This document shows, piece by piece, positions 26,913 through 36,137 of a DNA stretch of 64,000 nt. Position numbers and translations under genes: made by a program. Position 1 is the first letter of the stretch. Each line of letters opens with the position of its first letter. This stretch comes from Mucilaginibacter limnophilus (lineage in GTDB: Bacteria; Bacteroidota; Bacteroidia; Sphingobacteriales; Sphingobacteriaceae). The notes beneath the pieces are model-generated. The model searched no databases. It was not told the origin of the DNA and saw only the letters and a list, made by a program, of their open reading frames with translations. The stretch covers positions 806,001-870,000 of the forward strand of contig NZ_SACK01000001.1 of NCBI RefSeq assembly GCF_004005815.1. Reading direction: 5' to 3'.

Positions 26913-28166
26913 TTATTTTTTATCAGGCCGAATGATTAGCCTTAACGTTGGATCATTAGTGACAAAACTCCATAGCCAGTTTAACGCAATTTTAAGCTTG
27001 TTTCGAAAACCAACAAGTGGTATAAGGTGAATGAATAGCCATACCAACCAGGCAAAAAAGCCTTTAAAAGAACCCTTGGGCAAATCAACAACTGCTTTAT
27101 ACTTTGATATAATAGCCATGCTGCCTTTATCTTTGTAGCTAAAAGACTTAAGCGGTTTGTTTTCAACCGACCTGATAAGGTTTGTTGCCAGTAATTGCCC
27201 TTGCTGTATAGCAACCTGTGCCAGTTGTGGATGTCCGTGCGGATAACGGCTGTCAAAGGTTTGAGAACACTGGTCGCCAATGGCGAAAATATTTTCAAAA
27301 CCTTTAACACGGTTTATATCATCAACCATTATTCGCCGACCTTTAGAGAGTATATCAGCCGGTAAACCGGGTACTTCGCGTGCTATAACACCTGAGGCCC
27401 AAATTAATGTTGCTGCAGAAATTGTTTCCCCTGTTGACAGGATGACCGTATCATCAATATAATCTTTTACCAGTGTGTCTGACATTACCTGAACATCAAG
27501 CCCTGTGATTACTTTAAGCGCTTCTTGCTGTGCCGTTTTGCTCATTGGGCCAAGTAAAGCAGGCCCTCCATCAATAAGGTAAAGCTTACCCACCCGGGAT
27601 ATTACTTCAGGGTAATCTTTTTTAACGATGTTGCGTCCCATTTCAGCAAGCATACCCGCCATTTCAACGCCGGTTGGCCCACCGCCGGCAATAACAATGT
27701 TAGCATATTTTCTTTTTTCGTCAGGATTATTACTGCGTACGGCCTTTTCCATTGATAACAGAATGTGGTTACGAATAGTAAGCGCTTCGTCAATTGTTTT
27801 CATTGGCAGTGCCTTCTTACTAACATTTTCGTTTCCAAAAAAATTGGTTTCTGTGCCCATAGCCAGCACCAGATAATCATAAACAAGGCTTCCGGCTGTA
27901 GTTTCAATAGTATTTAACCCTGGCACAACCTTTTGCAGGCCACCCATAAAAAACCTTATGTTTATCTGCCCCTGAAATAATTTGCGGTAAGGATAACTGA
28001 TATTCGATGCTTCAATAAAGGCGGTAGATACCTGATATAATAACGGCGGAAAAAAGTGGTAGTTATTTCGGTCAACAAGTACTACTTCAAAATGTTGATT
28101 ATTGGCGAGTGCTTTAGCTAAGTTAAGTCCGGCAAAGCCGCCACCTACGATCACGATTTTTTTCAT
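26913..28166 (-). CDS. ndh: Type II NADH dehydrogenase (NDH-2), NAD(P)/FAD oxidoreductase
   Basis: 417 residues. The N-terminal FAD-binding motif is IVGGGFAGLNLAKAL (6-20), and a second Rossmann motif for NADH is IAGGGPTGVEMAGML (about 159-173). FENIFAIGDQ is the conserved FAD contact near the C-terminus, and a hydrophobic helical tail (FFAWLVWLFIHLIPLVGF) serves as the membrane anchor. The protein should oxidise NADH and reduce quinone at the inner membrane without pumping protons. It is monocistronic, with no clear TAnnTTTG box found upstream. The gene symbol is by family. Confidence 0.88.
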   Translation of the reverse strand: MKKIVIVGGGFAGLNLAKALANNQHFEVVLVDRNNYHFFPPLLYQVSTAFIEASNISYPYRKLFQGQINIRFFMGGLQKVVPGLNTIETTAGSLVYDYLVLAMGTETNFFGNENVSKKALPMKTIDEALTIRNHILLSMEKAVRSNNPDEKRKYANIVIAGGGPTGVEMAGMLAEMGRNIVKKDYPEVISRVGKLYLIDGGPALLGPMSKTAQQEALKVITGLDVQVMSDTLVKDYIDDTVILSTGETISAATLIWASGVIAREVPGLPADILSKGRRIMVDDINRVKGFENIFAIGDQCSQTFDSRYPHGHPQLAQVAIQQGQLLATNLIRSVENKPLKSFSYKDKGSMAIISKYKAVVDLPKGSFKGFFAWLVWLFIHLIPLVGFRNKLKIALNWLWSFVTNDPTLRLIIRPDKK

Positions 28167-28305
28167 TTACTAAGAACGCCGATAGATGTTGTTGGTTTTA
28201 TAAACAAATTACTCACATAATTTACATTAGCTTAGTTTCCCGGCTAACCAAGCCAGTTGATTGCAAATTTTAGATGCCTAAGCTTACAATAATTTATTTT
28301 GATAT

Positions 28306-28345
28306 AAATCAAGCAATGCCCGGCCTCTCGGGCATTGCTTGATTT
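28306..28345 (-). terminator. Long hairpin after the SDR gene
   Basis: Seventeen-bp perfect arms (AAATCAAGCAATGCCCG at 28306-28322 and its complement at 28329-28345) with a 6-nt loop. It lies 25 bases past the SDR stop codon on the minus strand and probably ends that transcript, though the following bases are mixed A/T and not a pure U-tract. Confidence 0.65.
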
Positions 28346-28369
28346 ATCAGGTAATTTATGTTATTTAAT

Positions 28370-29107
28370 TTACCATGGGCTTATGCCGGTTTTCGGGTTA
28401 TTATCATCGCTAAAGAAACCGCCTGTGGGGCCATCTTCGCCAATAGTTGCTAATCTAACCAAACGTGCAGCGGCATCTTCAACAGTGCCGGGGCCACTAT
28501 GGTGATTAAAGTCGGTAGCTGTGTAGCCGGGGTCAACGGCATTTACCTTAAAAGCGGTGTCGCGTAGCTCATAAGCTAATACAATAGTATAATGATTTAA
28601 GGCTGATTTTGATGGTCCGTAAGCGGCAGTCTTGACCTGATAATATTTCCAGTGGGGATCGGCTTGTAACGATACCGAGCCTAAGCCTGAAGTTACATTT
28701 ACAATCCGGGGCGCAGCAGATGCGCGAAGCAGGTCAATAAATGATTGAGTTACCTCAATTACGCCAAAGTAATTAGTTTCAAAAACTTCGCGTACAACGT
28801 TTACATCGGCAGTTAAAGCAGGTTGTTCCATACCACCCAGAATACCGGCATTATTAATTAATACATCAAGCGCATTTATTTTTTGCCCCAATTGCTCACG
28901 TGCTTCTTTTATTGATGCCAGGCTGCTAACATCAAGACTAACTGCTTCCACATTGGTTAGCCCTTCTGATTTTAGTTGTTCGGCCGCCTCCCGGCCTTTA
29001 CTTAGGTCGCGTGCGCCTAAATAAACATAGTACCCTAATTTTAGTAACTGACGGGTTGCCTCAAAGCCAATGCTTCTGTTAGCGCCGGTTATTAATGCTG
29101 TTTTCAT
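28370..29107 (-). CDS. Short-chain dehydrogenase/reductase (SDR)
   Basis: 245 residues. It has a classical SDR Rossmann fold with a cofactor motif TGANRSIG (7-14), an NNAG motif (about 86-89), a catalytic Ser in VNVTSG and the YxxxK pair in AYGPSKSALN. The usual Gly of TGxxxGIG is Ser here, which is unusual but seen in some SDRs. It is cytoplasmic and the substrate is unknown. It is followed by the 28306 hairpin. The AraC regulator next door (29173-30066) is in the same orientation and may control it. A TATCTTTG -7 box lies at 29127-29134. Confidence 0.88.
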   Translation of the reverse strand: MKTALITGANRSIGFEATRQLLKLGYYVYLGARDLSKGREAAEQLKSEGLTNVEAVSLDVSSLASIKEAREQLGQKINALDVLINNAGILGGMEQPALTADVNVVREVFETNYFGVIEVTQSFIDLLRASAAPRIVNVTSGLGSVSLQADPHWKYYQVKTAAYGPSKSALNHYTIVLAYELRDTAFKVNAVDPGYTATDFNHHSGPGTVEDAAARLVRLATIGEDGPTGGFFSDDNNPKTGISPW

Positions 29108-29126
29108 TTCTCTGTTTTTATTAAAA

Positions 29127-29134
29127 CAAAGATA
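29127..29134 (-). promoter_or_regulatory. -7 box upstream of the SDR gene
   Basis: TATCTTTG on the minus strand ends 19 nt before the SDR ATG. No TTG lies at 19-nt spacing upstream, so the promoter may need an activator; the adjacent AraC protein is a candidate. Confidence 0.5.
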
Positions 29135-29172
29135 TTTAGCTGATGCAACCGGCTAATGCACATTAAAAGGTT

Positions 29173-30066
29173 TCAATGGTACATTTCACGGCTTTGAATC
29201 CGGTATCCTGCCGGGGTAGTTCCGCACAGACGTTTAAAGAAACGGTTAAAATAAGAGGCGTCTTCAAAACCCAGCTCAAAAGCAATTTCTTTACTTGATT
29301 TTTCAGTATGAAAAAGCAAACGTTTGGCTTCCAGCATAAGTCGCTCATGAATATGGGCAATGGCCGGCCGGCCACTTTGCTCTTTAACTACGTCGCTAAG
29401 ATGACCTGCGGAAATGTTTAGTGCATCAGCATAAGCAATAACTTCATGCATTTTAGTATAATTATCCTCAATTTTGCTCAAATACTTCTTAAGCAGCATA
29501 CGACCCGGCAGACGATCATCAGCAACAAATTGCTTGTTATACAATCGGCTCAGGTATATAATAAGCACATTCATGTAAGCCATCAGCATACCGCCTTGCC
29601 AGTTCTTACGTAATTGGTATTCCGTAGTAATTTTGCCTATGATGTCTTCAAGGAAAATTATATCGTCCTCACTCAGGCTTAATTCATGACCATTTTGAGG
29701 ATTTTGAATGATGGGCATGTTTTTTAATGAACCGCTTTTATCAAGTGTCAAAAATTCTTCAGTAAAAGCTATTATTGTTCCCACCATGGGCTCTGCTTCT
29801 TCTTTAAGGTGAATTTGGTGCGGAACAGTAAAGTAAAGTGTGTCTGGCTTTAGGGTATAAGGCACCATATCAATCCAGTGCCTGCTGTTGCCCTGCCTTA
29901 CCAGCGCAAAAAAATAATAATCCTTACGATGTGGACGAAGAAAGTCGACGTTCATATGAATTATTCGGCAATCGGCTTTAATAACCCTGAAAATTCTATT
30001 ACCAGTAACCGGATCAGGTTCTATGTTGTATTTCGGAATGTCTAAGTCGGCGGCGATTATTTGCAT
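29173..30066 (-). CDS. AraC-family transcriptional regulator
   Basis: 297 residues from ATG 30066; a TTG start 9 nt upstream is less likely. The N-terminal half is a cupin-like sensor (VRQGNSRHWIDMVPYTLKPDTLYF). The C-terminal HTH pair has the signatures IAYADALNISAGHLSDVVKEQ and IAFELGFEDASYFNRFFKRL. It is encoded in the same direction as the SDR gene, ending 65 nt before the SDR start, so it probably regulates SDR expression in response to a small molecule. Confidence 0.87.
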   Translation of the reverse strand: MQIIAADLDIPKYNIEPDPVTGNRIFRVIKADCRIIHMNVDFLRPHRKDYYFFALVRQGNSRHWIDMVPYTLKPDTLYFTVPHQIHLKEEAEPMVGTIIAFTEEFLTLDKSGSLKNMPIIQNPQNGHELSLSEDDIIFLEDIIGKITTEYQLRKNWQGGMLMAYMNVLIIYLSRLYNKQFVADDRLPGRMLLKKYLSKIEDNYTKMHEVIAYADALNISAGHLSDVVKEQSGRPAIAHIHERLMLEAKRLLFHTEKSSKEIAFELGFEDASYFNRFFKRLCGTTPAGYRIQSREMYH

Positions 30067-30192
30067 ATAGTGCAATATCGCTATTAATACTATTGAAAGA
30101 ACTACTTGCCCCGAAAATGACTTAAGCGTTGAAATCAGCCATTTATCACTTCAAAGTTACTTAAACTACAAATTTTTATTAGGAACAAGAAA

Positions 30193-30549
30193 CTAAAATA
30201 AATAGGGTAAATAAATAATGGCTGCGCATAAAACGGAAAATCCACATATAATCAATACAGCGCCCGATGCAAGGTCTTTTACCTGCCCTATGATGCCATC
30301 CTCTTCCTTCGTAATACGGTCAGCCAATTTCTCAATTGCTGTGTTAAATAGCTCAGCCGTCCAGACCAGGCCAATAAGCATCAGGGTAATAAGCCATTCT
30401 GTTTTGGTGATATGCAATAATAAGTTAACAAGTATTACAAAAATTGCCGCTGCCAGATGAAAAAGCATATTAGATTCAAAACGAAATGCTAATGCAATTC
30501 CCTTTACAGCATACCGGTAACTAACCAAGTGTTTTCTAAATTTATTCAT
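30193..30549 (-). CDS. dgkA: Diacylglycerol/undecaprenol kinase (DgkA family)
   Basis: 118 residues with three hydrophobic helices. The family motif AELFNTAIEKLADRI includes Asn69 and Glu73, followed by KDLASGAVL with Asp92. DgkA proteins are small inner-membrane kinases that phosphorylate diacylglycerol or undecaprenol. It is the last gene of a leftward four-gene operon (DoxX-like, methyltransferase, VanZ-like, DgkA), 14 nt after the VanZ-like gene, which suggests a lipid role for the set. Whether it uses diacylglycerol or undecaprenol cannot be decided. Confidence 0.88.
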   Translation of the reverse strand: MNKFRKHLVSYRYAVKGIALAFRFESNMLFHLAAAIFVILVNLLLHITKTEWLITLMLIGLVWTAELFNTAIEKLADRITKEEDGIIGQVKDLASGAVLIICGFSVLCAAIIYLPYLF

Positions 30550-30563
30550 AGTTTGTCAGTTTC

Positions 30564-31070
30564 TTATTTCATCACATGGGCTAAATAAACAATGCCATAG
30601 CTGATGACACATACCAGCGTGCTGTAATTTGGTTTGTTCAACAAGTGCTGCTTTTTATTATTACCACAAAAACGATAGCGGGCCAGCACCCAGAATAGCA
30701 CAAAAATTGCGATGTCTATGTAATCAAACCTTCCGTTTGTAACATGCAGTAGTTGTAATAATTCAAGCGTAATACACAATGCTAAAGGAATATAAGTACA
30801 ATCAAAATACCGGTTTTTGTATTGTACATAGTAAGCCTTGGAGGTTAGCGTAATACAAAACACCCATAAACCTTCCGGAAGAGAATAGATAAAAATATTG
30901 TTAAGAGGAATACTTGATCCAATAAAATTTTTTAAACTGATATATACAGGATAAGAAACAAGCCGTATGATTAACTCATTAACTACGGTTTTTTCAGTAC
31001 GGTAAAACAAGTAAATAAACAGGCTGATAAACAGGGATACTGATAATAATATATATTGCTTCTTCGTCAT
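30564..31070 (-). CDS. Small multi-pass membrane protein, VanZ-like
   Basis: 168 residues with about four to five hydrophobic segments. A conserved-looking ALCITLELLQLLHVTNGRFDYIDIAIFVLF stretch (split here by charged residues) resembles the VanZ-type E-x-x-Q-x-x-x-x-x-R-x-x-D-x-x-D pattern. Similarity is weak and the function unknown. Its ATG overlaps the methyltransferase stop (ATGA, 4 nt), so translation is probably coupled. Operon context points to the membrane or cell envelope. Confidence 0.7.
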   Translation of the reverse strand: MTKKQYILLSVSLFISLFIYLFYRTEKTVVNELIIRLVSYPVYISLKNFIGSSIPLNNIFIYSLPEGLWVFCITLTSKAYYVQYKNRYFDCTYIPLALCITLELLQLLHVTNGRFDYIDIAIFVLFWVLARYRFCGNNKKQHLLNKPNYSTLVCVISYGIVYLAHVMK

Positions 31071-31687
31071 TTTTGATAGATAAGGATTTTGAAATATGAA
31101 GCATGACTTACTTTGATTTCATTTAGCAGCGTAAATTCTTTTAAGGTAGCAAGGTCCTTAAGGCGAAATACAGATTTGAACTGAAAGATTTTTGCCAGTG
31201 GTACAACGCACCGGTCCATATACCGCAACCAGTTGTCAGGGGTAAAATGATTAAGAATAAATACCCGGCCGCCAGGTTTTAAAGTGCGTTTCACCTCATG
31301 TAACAATTGCTCGGGATGTTCAACAACCGCAATAACATGTGATAGAACTATATAATCAAATGTTTCGTTATTAAACAATAACTTTTCACCATTCATTAAA
31401 AACAATTCTGTGTTATTCGGACTGTTTTTGCGAGCATGTTTTAACATAACAGCGGAGGTATCAATACCGGTAACAAGGTGTTTATTATACTGTTTAATAT
31501 GTAACCCGTTACCCACACCTATTTCAAGAAGTTTACCTTCAGGTAAATTGTTAATCACTTTGAATAAATGTCTTTTTTGTGGCTGCAAAATAATGTCAAT
31601 CAATGGATAGAGGAAAGACAAACGATCATATAAAGCAGTGGATTGTTTATTCATGGTAGGCGCGGGTTTAGATTGATCAGTTACCAT
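31067..31687 (-). CDS. Class I SAM methyltransferase, PmtA-like (possible phosphatidylethanolamine N-methyltransferase)
   Basis: 206 residues; an alternative start at 31654 would give 195, beginning MNKQSTALYDRLSFLY. Motif I for S-adenosylmethionine is LLEIGVGNGLHI, followed by an acidic GIDTS and a later FDYIVLSHV. The N-terminal ALYDRLSFLYPLID and overall size recall the Rhodobacter-type PmtA lipid methyltransferase. The adjacent DgkA and VanZ-like genes also fit a lipid role. The ATG at 31687 overlaps the DoxX-like stop by 11 nt. A ubiquinone/menaquinone methyltransferase of the same fold is an alternative. Confidence 0.75.
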   Translation of the reverse strand: MVTDQSKPAPTMNKQSTALYDRLSFLYPLIDIILQPQKRHLFKVINNLPEGKLLEIGVGNGLHIKQYNKHLVTGIDTSAVMLKHARKNSPNNTELFLMNGEKLLFNNETFDYIVLSHVIAVVEHPEQLLHEVKRTLKPGGRVFILNHFTPDNWLRYMDRCVVPLAKIFQFKSVFRLKDLATLKEFTLLNEIKVSHASYFKILIYQK

Positions 31688-32390
31688 TGTGCTTTTTTAA
31701 AGCCTGCTTATATGTATTCAAAGCTTTATCAATATCCTGACCTTCAGTATGAATGCTTTCACAAAAAGTTTTGCAGGCTTCCGGGTTTTCACTGTTGTTG
31801 CATTGTGTTTCACAATCAGTTAATGTGTTGCGTGGCATAAGGTCAAATAAATGAGTAACAGTATAACCCACTATAAAGAAGGTAACAATAACCGTAGCGA
31901 AAAACCACTTGGGGAATTTATGATCAGCAGTTTTAGGCACTGTAACTGGTGTATTGAACGGTAAAATGAACTTAATGCGATCGTAGTGCCAGCATAAGAG
32001 ATACAGACAGGCAATAACCATAAGTGGTGAAGTAAACAACGAGCCTTCAAATCTAACAGCCAGCGAAAGAATACAGATATTTAATATGATGGGTAAATAA
32101 AGCAAAGTGCCTAATACAACCGTGCGGGGAATGAGCAACAACACGGCAGCGATGACCTGCGCATAACCTATAAATGTATAGTAAAAACCTGTGTGATGAA
32201 GAGCTTCAAGGTAATGTCCCATGGGCTGGTTATTATGCAGATCTGTAAACCGTTCGCCAATGATTTTTACATAACCCGCAGGAAGGAAGCCGGCTGCAAG
32301 TGCCCATCTTGTAAAAGTGGTAAAATAACCCATCCATTTATTACAAGTAGCTTTTTGGTGAAGTAAGTCAAGTTTAGTTGTTAAAGTCAT
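31677..32390 (-). CDS. DoxX-like membrane protein with Cys-rich C-terminal tail
   Basis: 237 residues from ATG 32390. A TTG 24 nt upstream is excluded because it would lie inside the -7 promoter element. It has four main hydrophobic segments of the DoxX/TQO type (GFLPAGYVKIIGERF region), then one more near residues 167-185, and a soluble tail with four Cys (DCETQCNNSENPEACKTFC). The tail could form disulfides or bind metal. It heads the four-gene lipid-like operon under a near-consensus promoter. Function is unknown. Confidence 0.72.
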   Translation of the reverse strand: MTLTTKLDLLHQKATCNKWMGYFTTFTRWALAAGFLPAGYVKIIGERFTDLHNNQPMGHYLEALHHTGFYYTFIGYAQVIAAVLLLIPRTVVLGTLLYLPIILNICILSLAVRFEGSLFTSPLMVIACLYLLCWHYDRIKFILPFNTPVTVPKTADHKFPKWFFATVIVTFFIVGYTVTHLFDLMPRNTLTDCETQCNNSENPEACKTFCESIHTEGQDIDKALNTYKQALKKHNGN

Positions 32391-32411
32391 TTTTAAAAGT
32401 ACTTTGTTTTG

Positions 32412-32441
32412 CAAAGTTAATACATAAATTATTACTTACAA
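32412..32441 (-). promoter_or_regulatory. Consensus Bacteroidota promoter of the DoxX-methyltransferase-DgkA operon
   Basis: On the minus strand TTG (32439-32441) and TAACTTTG (32412-32419) are separated by 19 nt, matching the known -33/-7 pattern. The predicted leader is about 16 nt before ATG 32390. The rest of 32442-32683 shows no gene. Confidence 0.7.
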
Positions 32442-32683
32442 GCGTTTTATTGTATTATTTATAAGTTAATAAAGTCTATATTATAGGGAGATGAAATAAT
32501 TGATAGTATATCAGTTTTTACAATACTGATTATTAATTTAATTACCTCAAAGTCAAACAATTTTTAGTGTTGCCTGTAAACTAATTAACGGAATTGAACA
32601 GGTAGGCACCTATATTTATTTAGTCCTGATTAGCTACATGCTCCATAGTTTTTACCTGTAACAATAATTTAGTATTGATAAAT

Positions 32684-33934
32684 ATGAAAATAGGAGTGTT
32701 AGGAGCCGGTATTTCAGGCCTGAGTATAGCAAGGCTACTAAGTAAACAATATGATGTTGAGTTGCTTGAACGTGAAGCTATACATGGCGGCATAGCCCGA
32801 ACAAGGGATGCTCAAGGTATTTCATATCATGTTACGGGCGGGCATTGCTTTAACACTAAATATCCTGATGTACTTGACTTTGTTTTCAAAGAAATACTCC
32901 CAGAGCATCAGTGGCATAAGATACAACGCCGTGCTACAATAAAATTTGATAACACCGAGGTAACTTATCCTATTGAATATGCTGTAAAGCAAATAAATGA
33001 GTTTGACAACGATTTAGCCATAGCAATCACAAAGGACTTTCTGGCTTCTGAGGATGATAATAATTATCGTAACCTTGAAGACTGGTTCAGGAAAAAGTTT
33101 GGAAACACCCTCGCCGACCTATACTTCATTCCTTATAACACAAAAATATGGAATTGTAAACCGGCTGATATGTGTGTTGATTGGGTAGAAGGCAAATTAC
33201 CAATTCCGGATAAGAAATCATTTTTCAAAGGCTTGGTAAGCAATGAAAATGATAACATGCCTCATTCAACTTTCTATTATCCAAATACCAATAATCAAAA
33301 TACGTTTATTGATAACCTGGCAAAGGGGTTAAAAATCACTACAAATTATAATATTAAAAGCATAGTTAAGAATACAACCGGTCAGTGGATTGTTAATGAT
33401 GACAAAAGGTACGATTTGATTATTTCTACGCTACCATTGAACGTTTTGCCCTCATTAATACACGGAACAAATGAGGAAATATTGAATGAAGCGGGAAAAC
33501 TTAAATATAATAAAGTAACCACTATGCTTTGGGAAACAACAGGAACACAAAATACCTGGACATATATACCTGAAGCTGATAATTTTTTTCATAGATATAT
33601 TCATATCGGTAACTTTTTCAGGCCGGCTGCTAATTACTCAATAACCGAAGTTGTTGGCGAAAAAACCTATGATGAAATGTTACAAAATGGAAAAAAAGAT
33701 CCGTTTTTAATTCGTCCGGTTGATTATCACGTATCAGATCATGCATATGTGGTTTTTGATGAAAATTATACAGCATCTACTTCTGCAATAAAAAATTACC
33801 TCAATAATTTAGGTATTTATACGCTTGGCAGGTTTGGTGAGTGGCAATACTATAACATGGATGTATGCATTAAAAGCAGCATTGATTTAGCAGCAACTAT
33901 TGAAAAAGAATATAGCTTTGCGTTAGCAATGTAA
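32684..33934 (+). CDS. FAD-dependent UDP-galactopyranose-mutase-like oxidoreductase
   Basis: 416 residues from ATG 32684; a TTG 9 nt upstream also reads in frame. The N-terminal dinucleotide motif GVLGAGISGLSIARLL (4-19) binds FAD, and the YFIPYNTKIWNCKPADM region is typical of UDP-galactopyranose mutase/amine-oxidase-like LPS enzymes. Together with the flippase 3 nt downstream and a GT2 it forms a small surface-polysaccharide cluster. True mutase activity is uncertain because the key substrate-binding residues cannot be assigned by eye. Confidence 0.75.
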   Translation: MKIGVLGAGISGLSIARLLSKQYDVELLEREAIHGGIARTRDAQGISYHVTGGHCFNTKYPDVLDFVFKEILPEHQWHKIQRRATIKFDNTEVTYPIEYAVKQINEFDNDLAIAITKDFLASEDDNNYRNLEDWFRKKFGNTLADLYFIPYNTKIWNCKPADMCVDWVEGKLPIPDKKSFFKGLVSNENDNMPHSTFYYPNTNNQNTFIDNLAKGLKITTNYNIKSIVKNTTGQWIVNDDKRYDLIISTLPLNVLPSLIHGTNEEILNEAGKLKYNKVTTMLWETTGTQNTWTYIPEADNFFHRYIHIGNFFRPAANYSITEVVGEKTYDEMLQNGKKDPFLIRPVDYHVSDHAYVVFDENYTASTSAIKNYLNNLGIYTLGRFGEWQYYNMDVCIKSSIDLAATIEKEYSFALAM

Positions 33935-33937
33935 TTA

Positions 33938-35368
33938 ATGGGCATACGTAAAAACATGATCAGCAACCTGTTGCTTAGCTCGTCGGCTATAGTTTTTCCG
34001 CTCATAACATTTCCATACGTAACCAGGATATTATCAGCAAATAGCATAGGGAAATATTTTTTCATTGATGCGCTAACTCAATATCTCATTATTTTTTCGG
34101 CTGTTGGTATTCCATATTACGGCATACGTGAAATAGCAAAAGTGAAAAACGACGCTGAGCAGCGCTCAAAACTTGTGGTTGAATTACTTAGCATACAAAT
34201 TGCGCTGGCTGTTTTTTTTGCTATAGTTCTGTTATTTACCCCTTATTTTATACCCACACTTAAATATGATGCCACGCTTACTAAAATAGCCTGTATTAAT
34301 GTTATCAGTAGTGCCTTTTTAATGGAATGGTTTTATCAGGGTATCGAAAATTTTGCGTACATCACAAGTCGTTCAATAATCATCAAAATCTTAAGCGTTG
34401 TAAGCATACTGTTACTGGTTAAGCAAAGTAATGATTATATAATTTATTACCTGTTATCAACCTTAGTGGTTGTATTTAATTCTGGCCTTAATCTTTATAA
34501 CTATTTAAGAAATCATCATCAGCCTATTAAATCAAATTTATCATTTAAAAAGCATTTAAAGCCACTGCTTGTACTGTTCAGCATTAATGTAGCAGTAAGC
34601 ATTTACGCAATATTGGATACTATTATATTAGGATTATTAACAAACTCAACTACAGTAAGTTACTATAATGTGCCACTTAAGCTGGTGAAGATATTTTGGA
34701 TGGTTGTTAATGGCGCCGGGATGGTATTGATACCCCGCATTGCAAGTTACTTTTTAAATAACGACAAACATCAAATTGAGAACATTATTCAAAAATCCTT
34801 AAACATAGTTTTTTTGCTTACTATCCCTTTTTGCTGCTTTTGTATGATGTTTGCAAACGAAATACTTGCGATTATATCGGGTAAGCAATACCTAGTTGCA
34901 GCCAATGGTTTACGGATATTATCGGTACTGCCGTTTATTATTGCCATATGTAACGTATGCGGTACACAATTTTTAATGCCTATAGGACAGGAGAATAAAA
35001 TATTACATGCAACGTTGTTAGGTTTGATAATTAGCCTAAGTCTAAACTTTTTGTTGATTCCGCATTTAGGTTTTATTGGCTCGGCAATTGCTTGTGTGGC
35101 AGCTGAAACTATGGTTTGTTTATATGTTGTTGTATCTGCATTAAAAAGAATAAAGCTAAATATCGATTATCAATTGCTGGTACATATTTTACTCAGTTTG
35201 TGTGTCTCAATAGCTGCCCGTTTTATACTACGCTCATATTTTACAGGAATAACGCTTATAATTAGTGATTTGTTAATTTATGCTATTGTTTTTGTGTTTT
35301 TGCAGCTGATTTTCTTTAAAAATATTTTTATTTTCTCATTAGTGAAAATATCCAAAACACGGATTTAA
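33938..35368 (+). CDS. Polysaccharide flippase (Wzx/MATE-like)
   Basis: 476 residues with about 12-14 hydrophobic helices and few charges. The N-terminus (LLSSSAIVFPLITFPYVTRIL) is characteristic of the oligosaccharide flippase family. It should move lipid-linked sugar units across the inner membrane. It follows the mutase-like gene by 3 nt and precedes the GT2 by 19 nt, so the three are one operon. Confidence 0.88.
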   Translation: MGIRKNMISNLLLSSSAIVFPLITFPYVTRILSANSIGKYFFIDALTQYLIIFSAVGIPYYGIREIAKVKNDAEQRSKLVVELLSIQIALAVFFAIVLLFTPYFIPTLKYDATLTKIACINVISSAFLMEWFYQGIENFAYITSRSIIIKILSVVSILLLVKQSNDYIIYYLLSTLVVVFNSGLNLYNYLRNHHQPIKSNLSFKKHLKPLLVLFSINVAVSIYAILDTIILGLLTNSTTVSYYNVPLKLVKIFWMVVNGAGMVLIPRIASYFLNNDKHQIENIIQKSLNIVFLLTIPFCCFCMMFANEILAIISGKQYLVAANGLRILSVLPFIIAICNVCGTQFLMPIGQENKILHATLLGLIISLSLNFLLIPHLGFIGSAIACVAAETMVCLYVVVSALKRIKLNIDYQLLVHILLSLCVSIAARFILRSYFTGITLIISDLLIYAIVFVFLQLIFFKNIFIFSLVKISKTRI

Positions 35369-35387
35369 AGATTGTGTTTTAGGTATA

Positions 35388-36086
35388 ATGAAAACTCCGG
35401 CGGTCAGCATAATTACAGTTACCTATAATGCGGCTGCGGCCATTGAAACCACAATAAAAAGCATTATTGATCAGCCTTTTGGTGATTATGAATATCTTGT
35501 AATTGACGGTAATTCTACTGACGGTACTAAAGAGATTATCCAAAAATATTCTGATAAAATAACTAAGTTTATAAGTGAGCCTGACAAAGGAATACCTGAC
35601 GCGCTGAATAAAGGAGTTAAACTTGCAACCGGTAAATACATAGTTTTTATTTTAGCAGGAGATGAGCTATTCACTATACCTTATAAGCAACTGGCCCACT
35701 CAGATGCTGATGTTGTGTGTTTCCCTGTAAAACTTACAGGAGATGAAGTGCACTATCCTGAAATAAATAATTGGTTAAAAATAAGAAACACTATACCGCA
35801 CCAGGGAGCTTATTTTAAGCGGACGCCTAATTTAGCGCATGACCTTAAATACCGATACTATTGCGACTTTGCACTGTGCCAAATATATTATAAAAATAAA
35901 CTTAGGTTTGAAATACATGATGGTCCTATAGTGGCTTTTCATGGCCTTGATGGGGCCACAAGTGACAAAAAAAACTTTCATGAAGTGTTTTCCATTATAA
36001 AAGAAAATTACGGTACACCTTATAAAGTATTATCATTTATATACTGGAAGTATTTCGGGCTAATGAAAAGGCTCAAAATGCGTTAA
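35388..36086 (+). CDS. GT2-family glycosyltransferase
   Basis: 232 residues. The GT-A start is SIITVTYNAAAAIETTIKSI (8-27), followed by VIDGNSTDGT and ISEPDKGIPDALNKGVKLA, all typical of GT2. It is cytoplasmic, with no membrane segment. It probably transfers one sugar onto the unit exported by the flippase upstream. Donor and acceptor are unknown. The operon has only one transferase, fewer than a full polysaccharide cluster needs. Confidence 0.87.
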   Translation: MKTPAVSIITVTYNAAAAIETTIKSIIDQPFGDYEYLVIDGNSTDGTKEIIQKYSDKITKFISEPDKGIPDALNKGVKLATGKYIVFILAGDELFTIPYKQLAHSDADVVCFPVKLTGDEVHYPEINNWLKIRNTIPHQGAYFKRTPNLAHDLKYRYYCDFALCQIYYKNKLRFEIHDGPIVAFHGLDGATSDKKNFHEVFSIIKENYGTPYKVLSFIYWKYFGLMKRLKMR

Positions 36087-36137
36087 CTACCGCAAAGCAT
36101 AACAATGAGTTTTAAGCCGTTATTTTTAATTAAGCGC

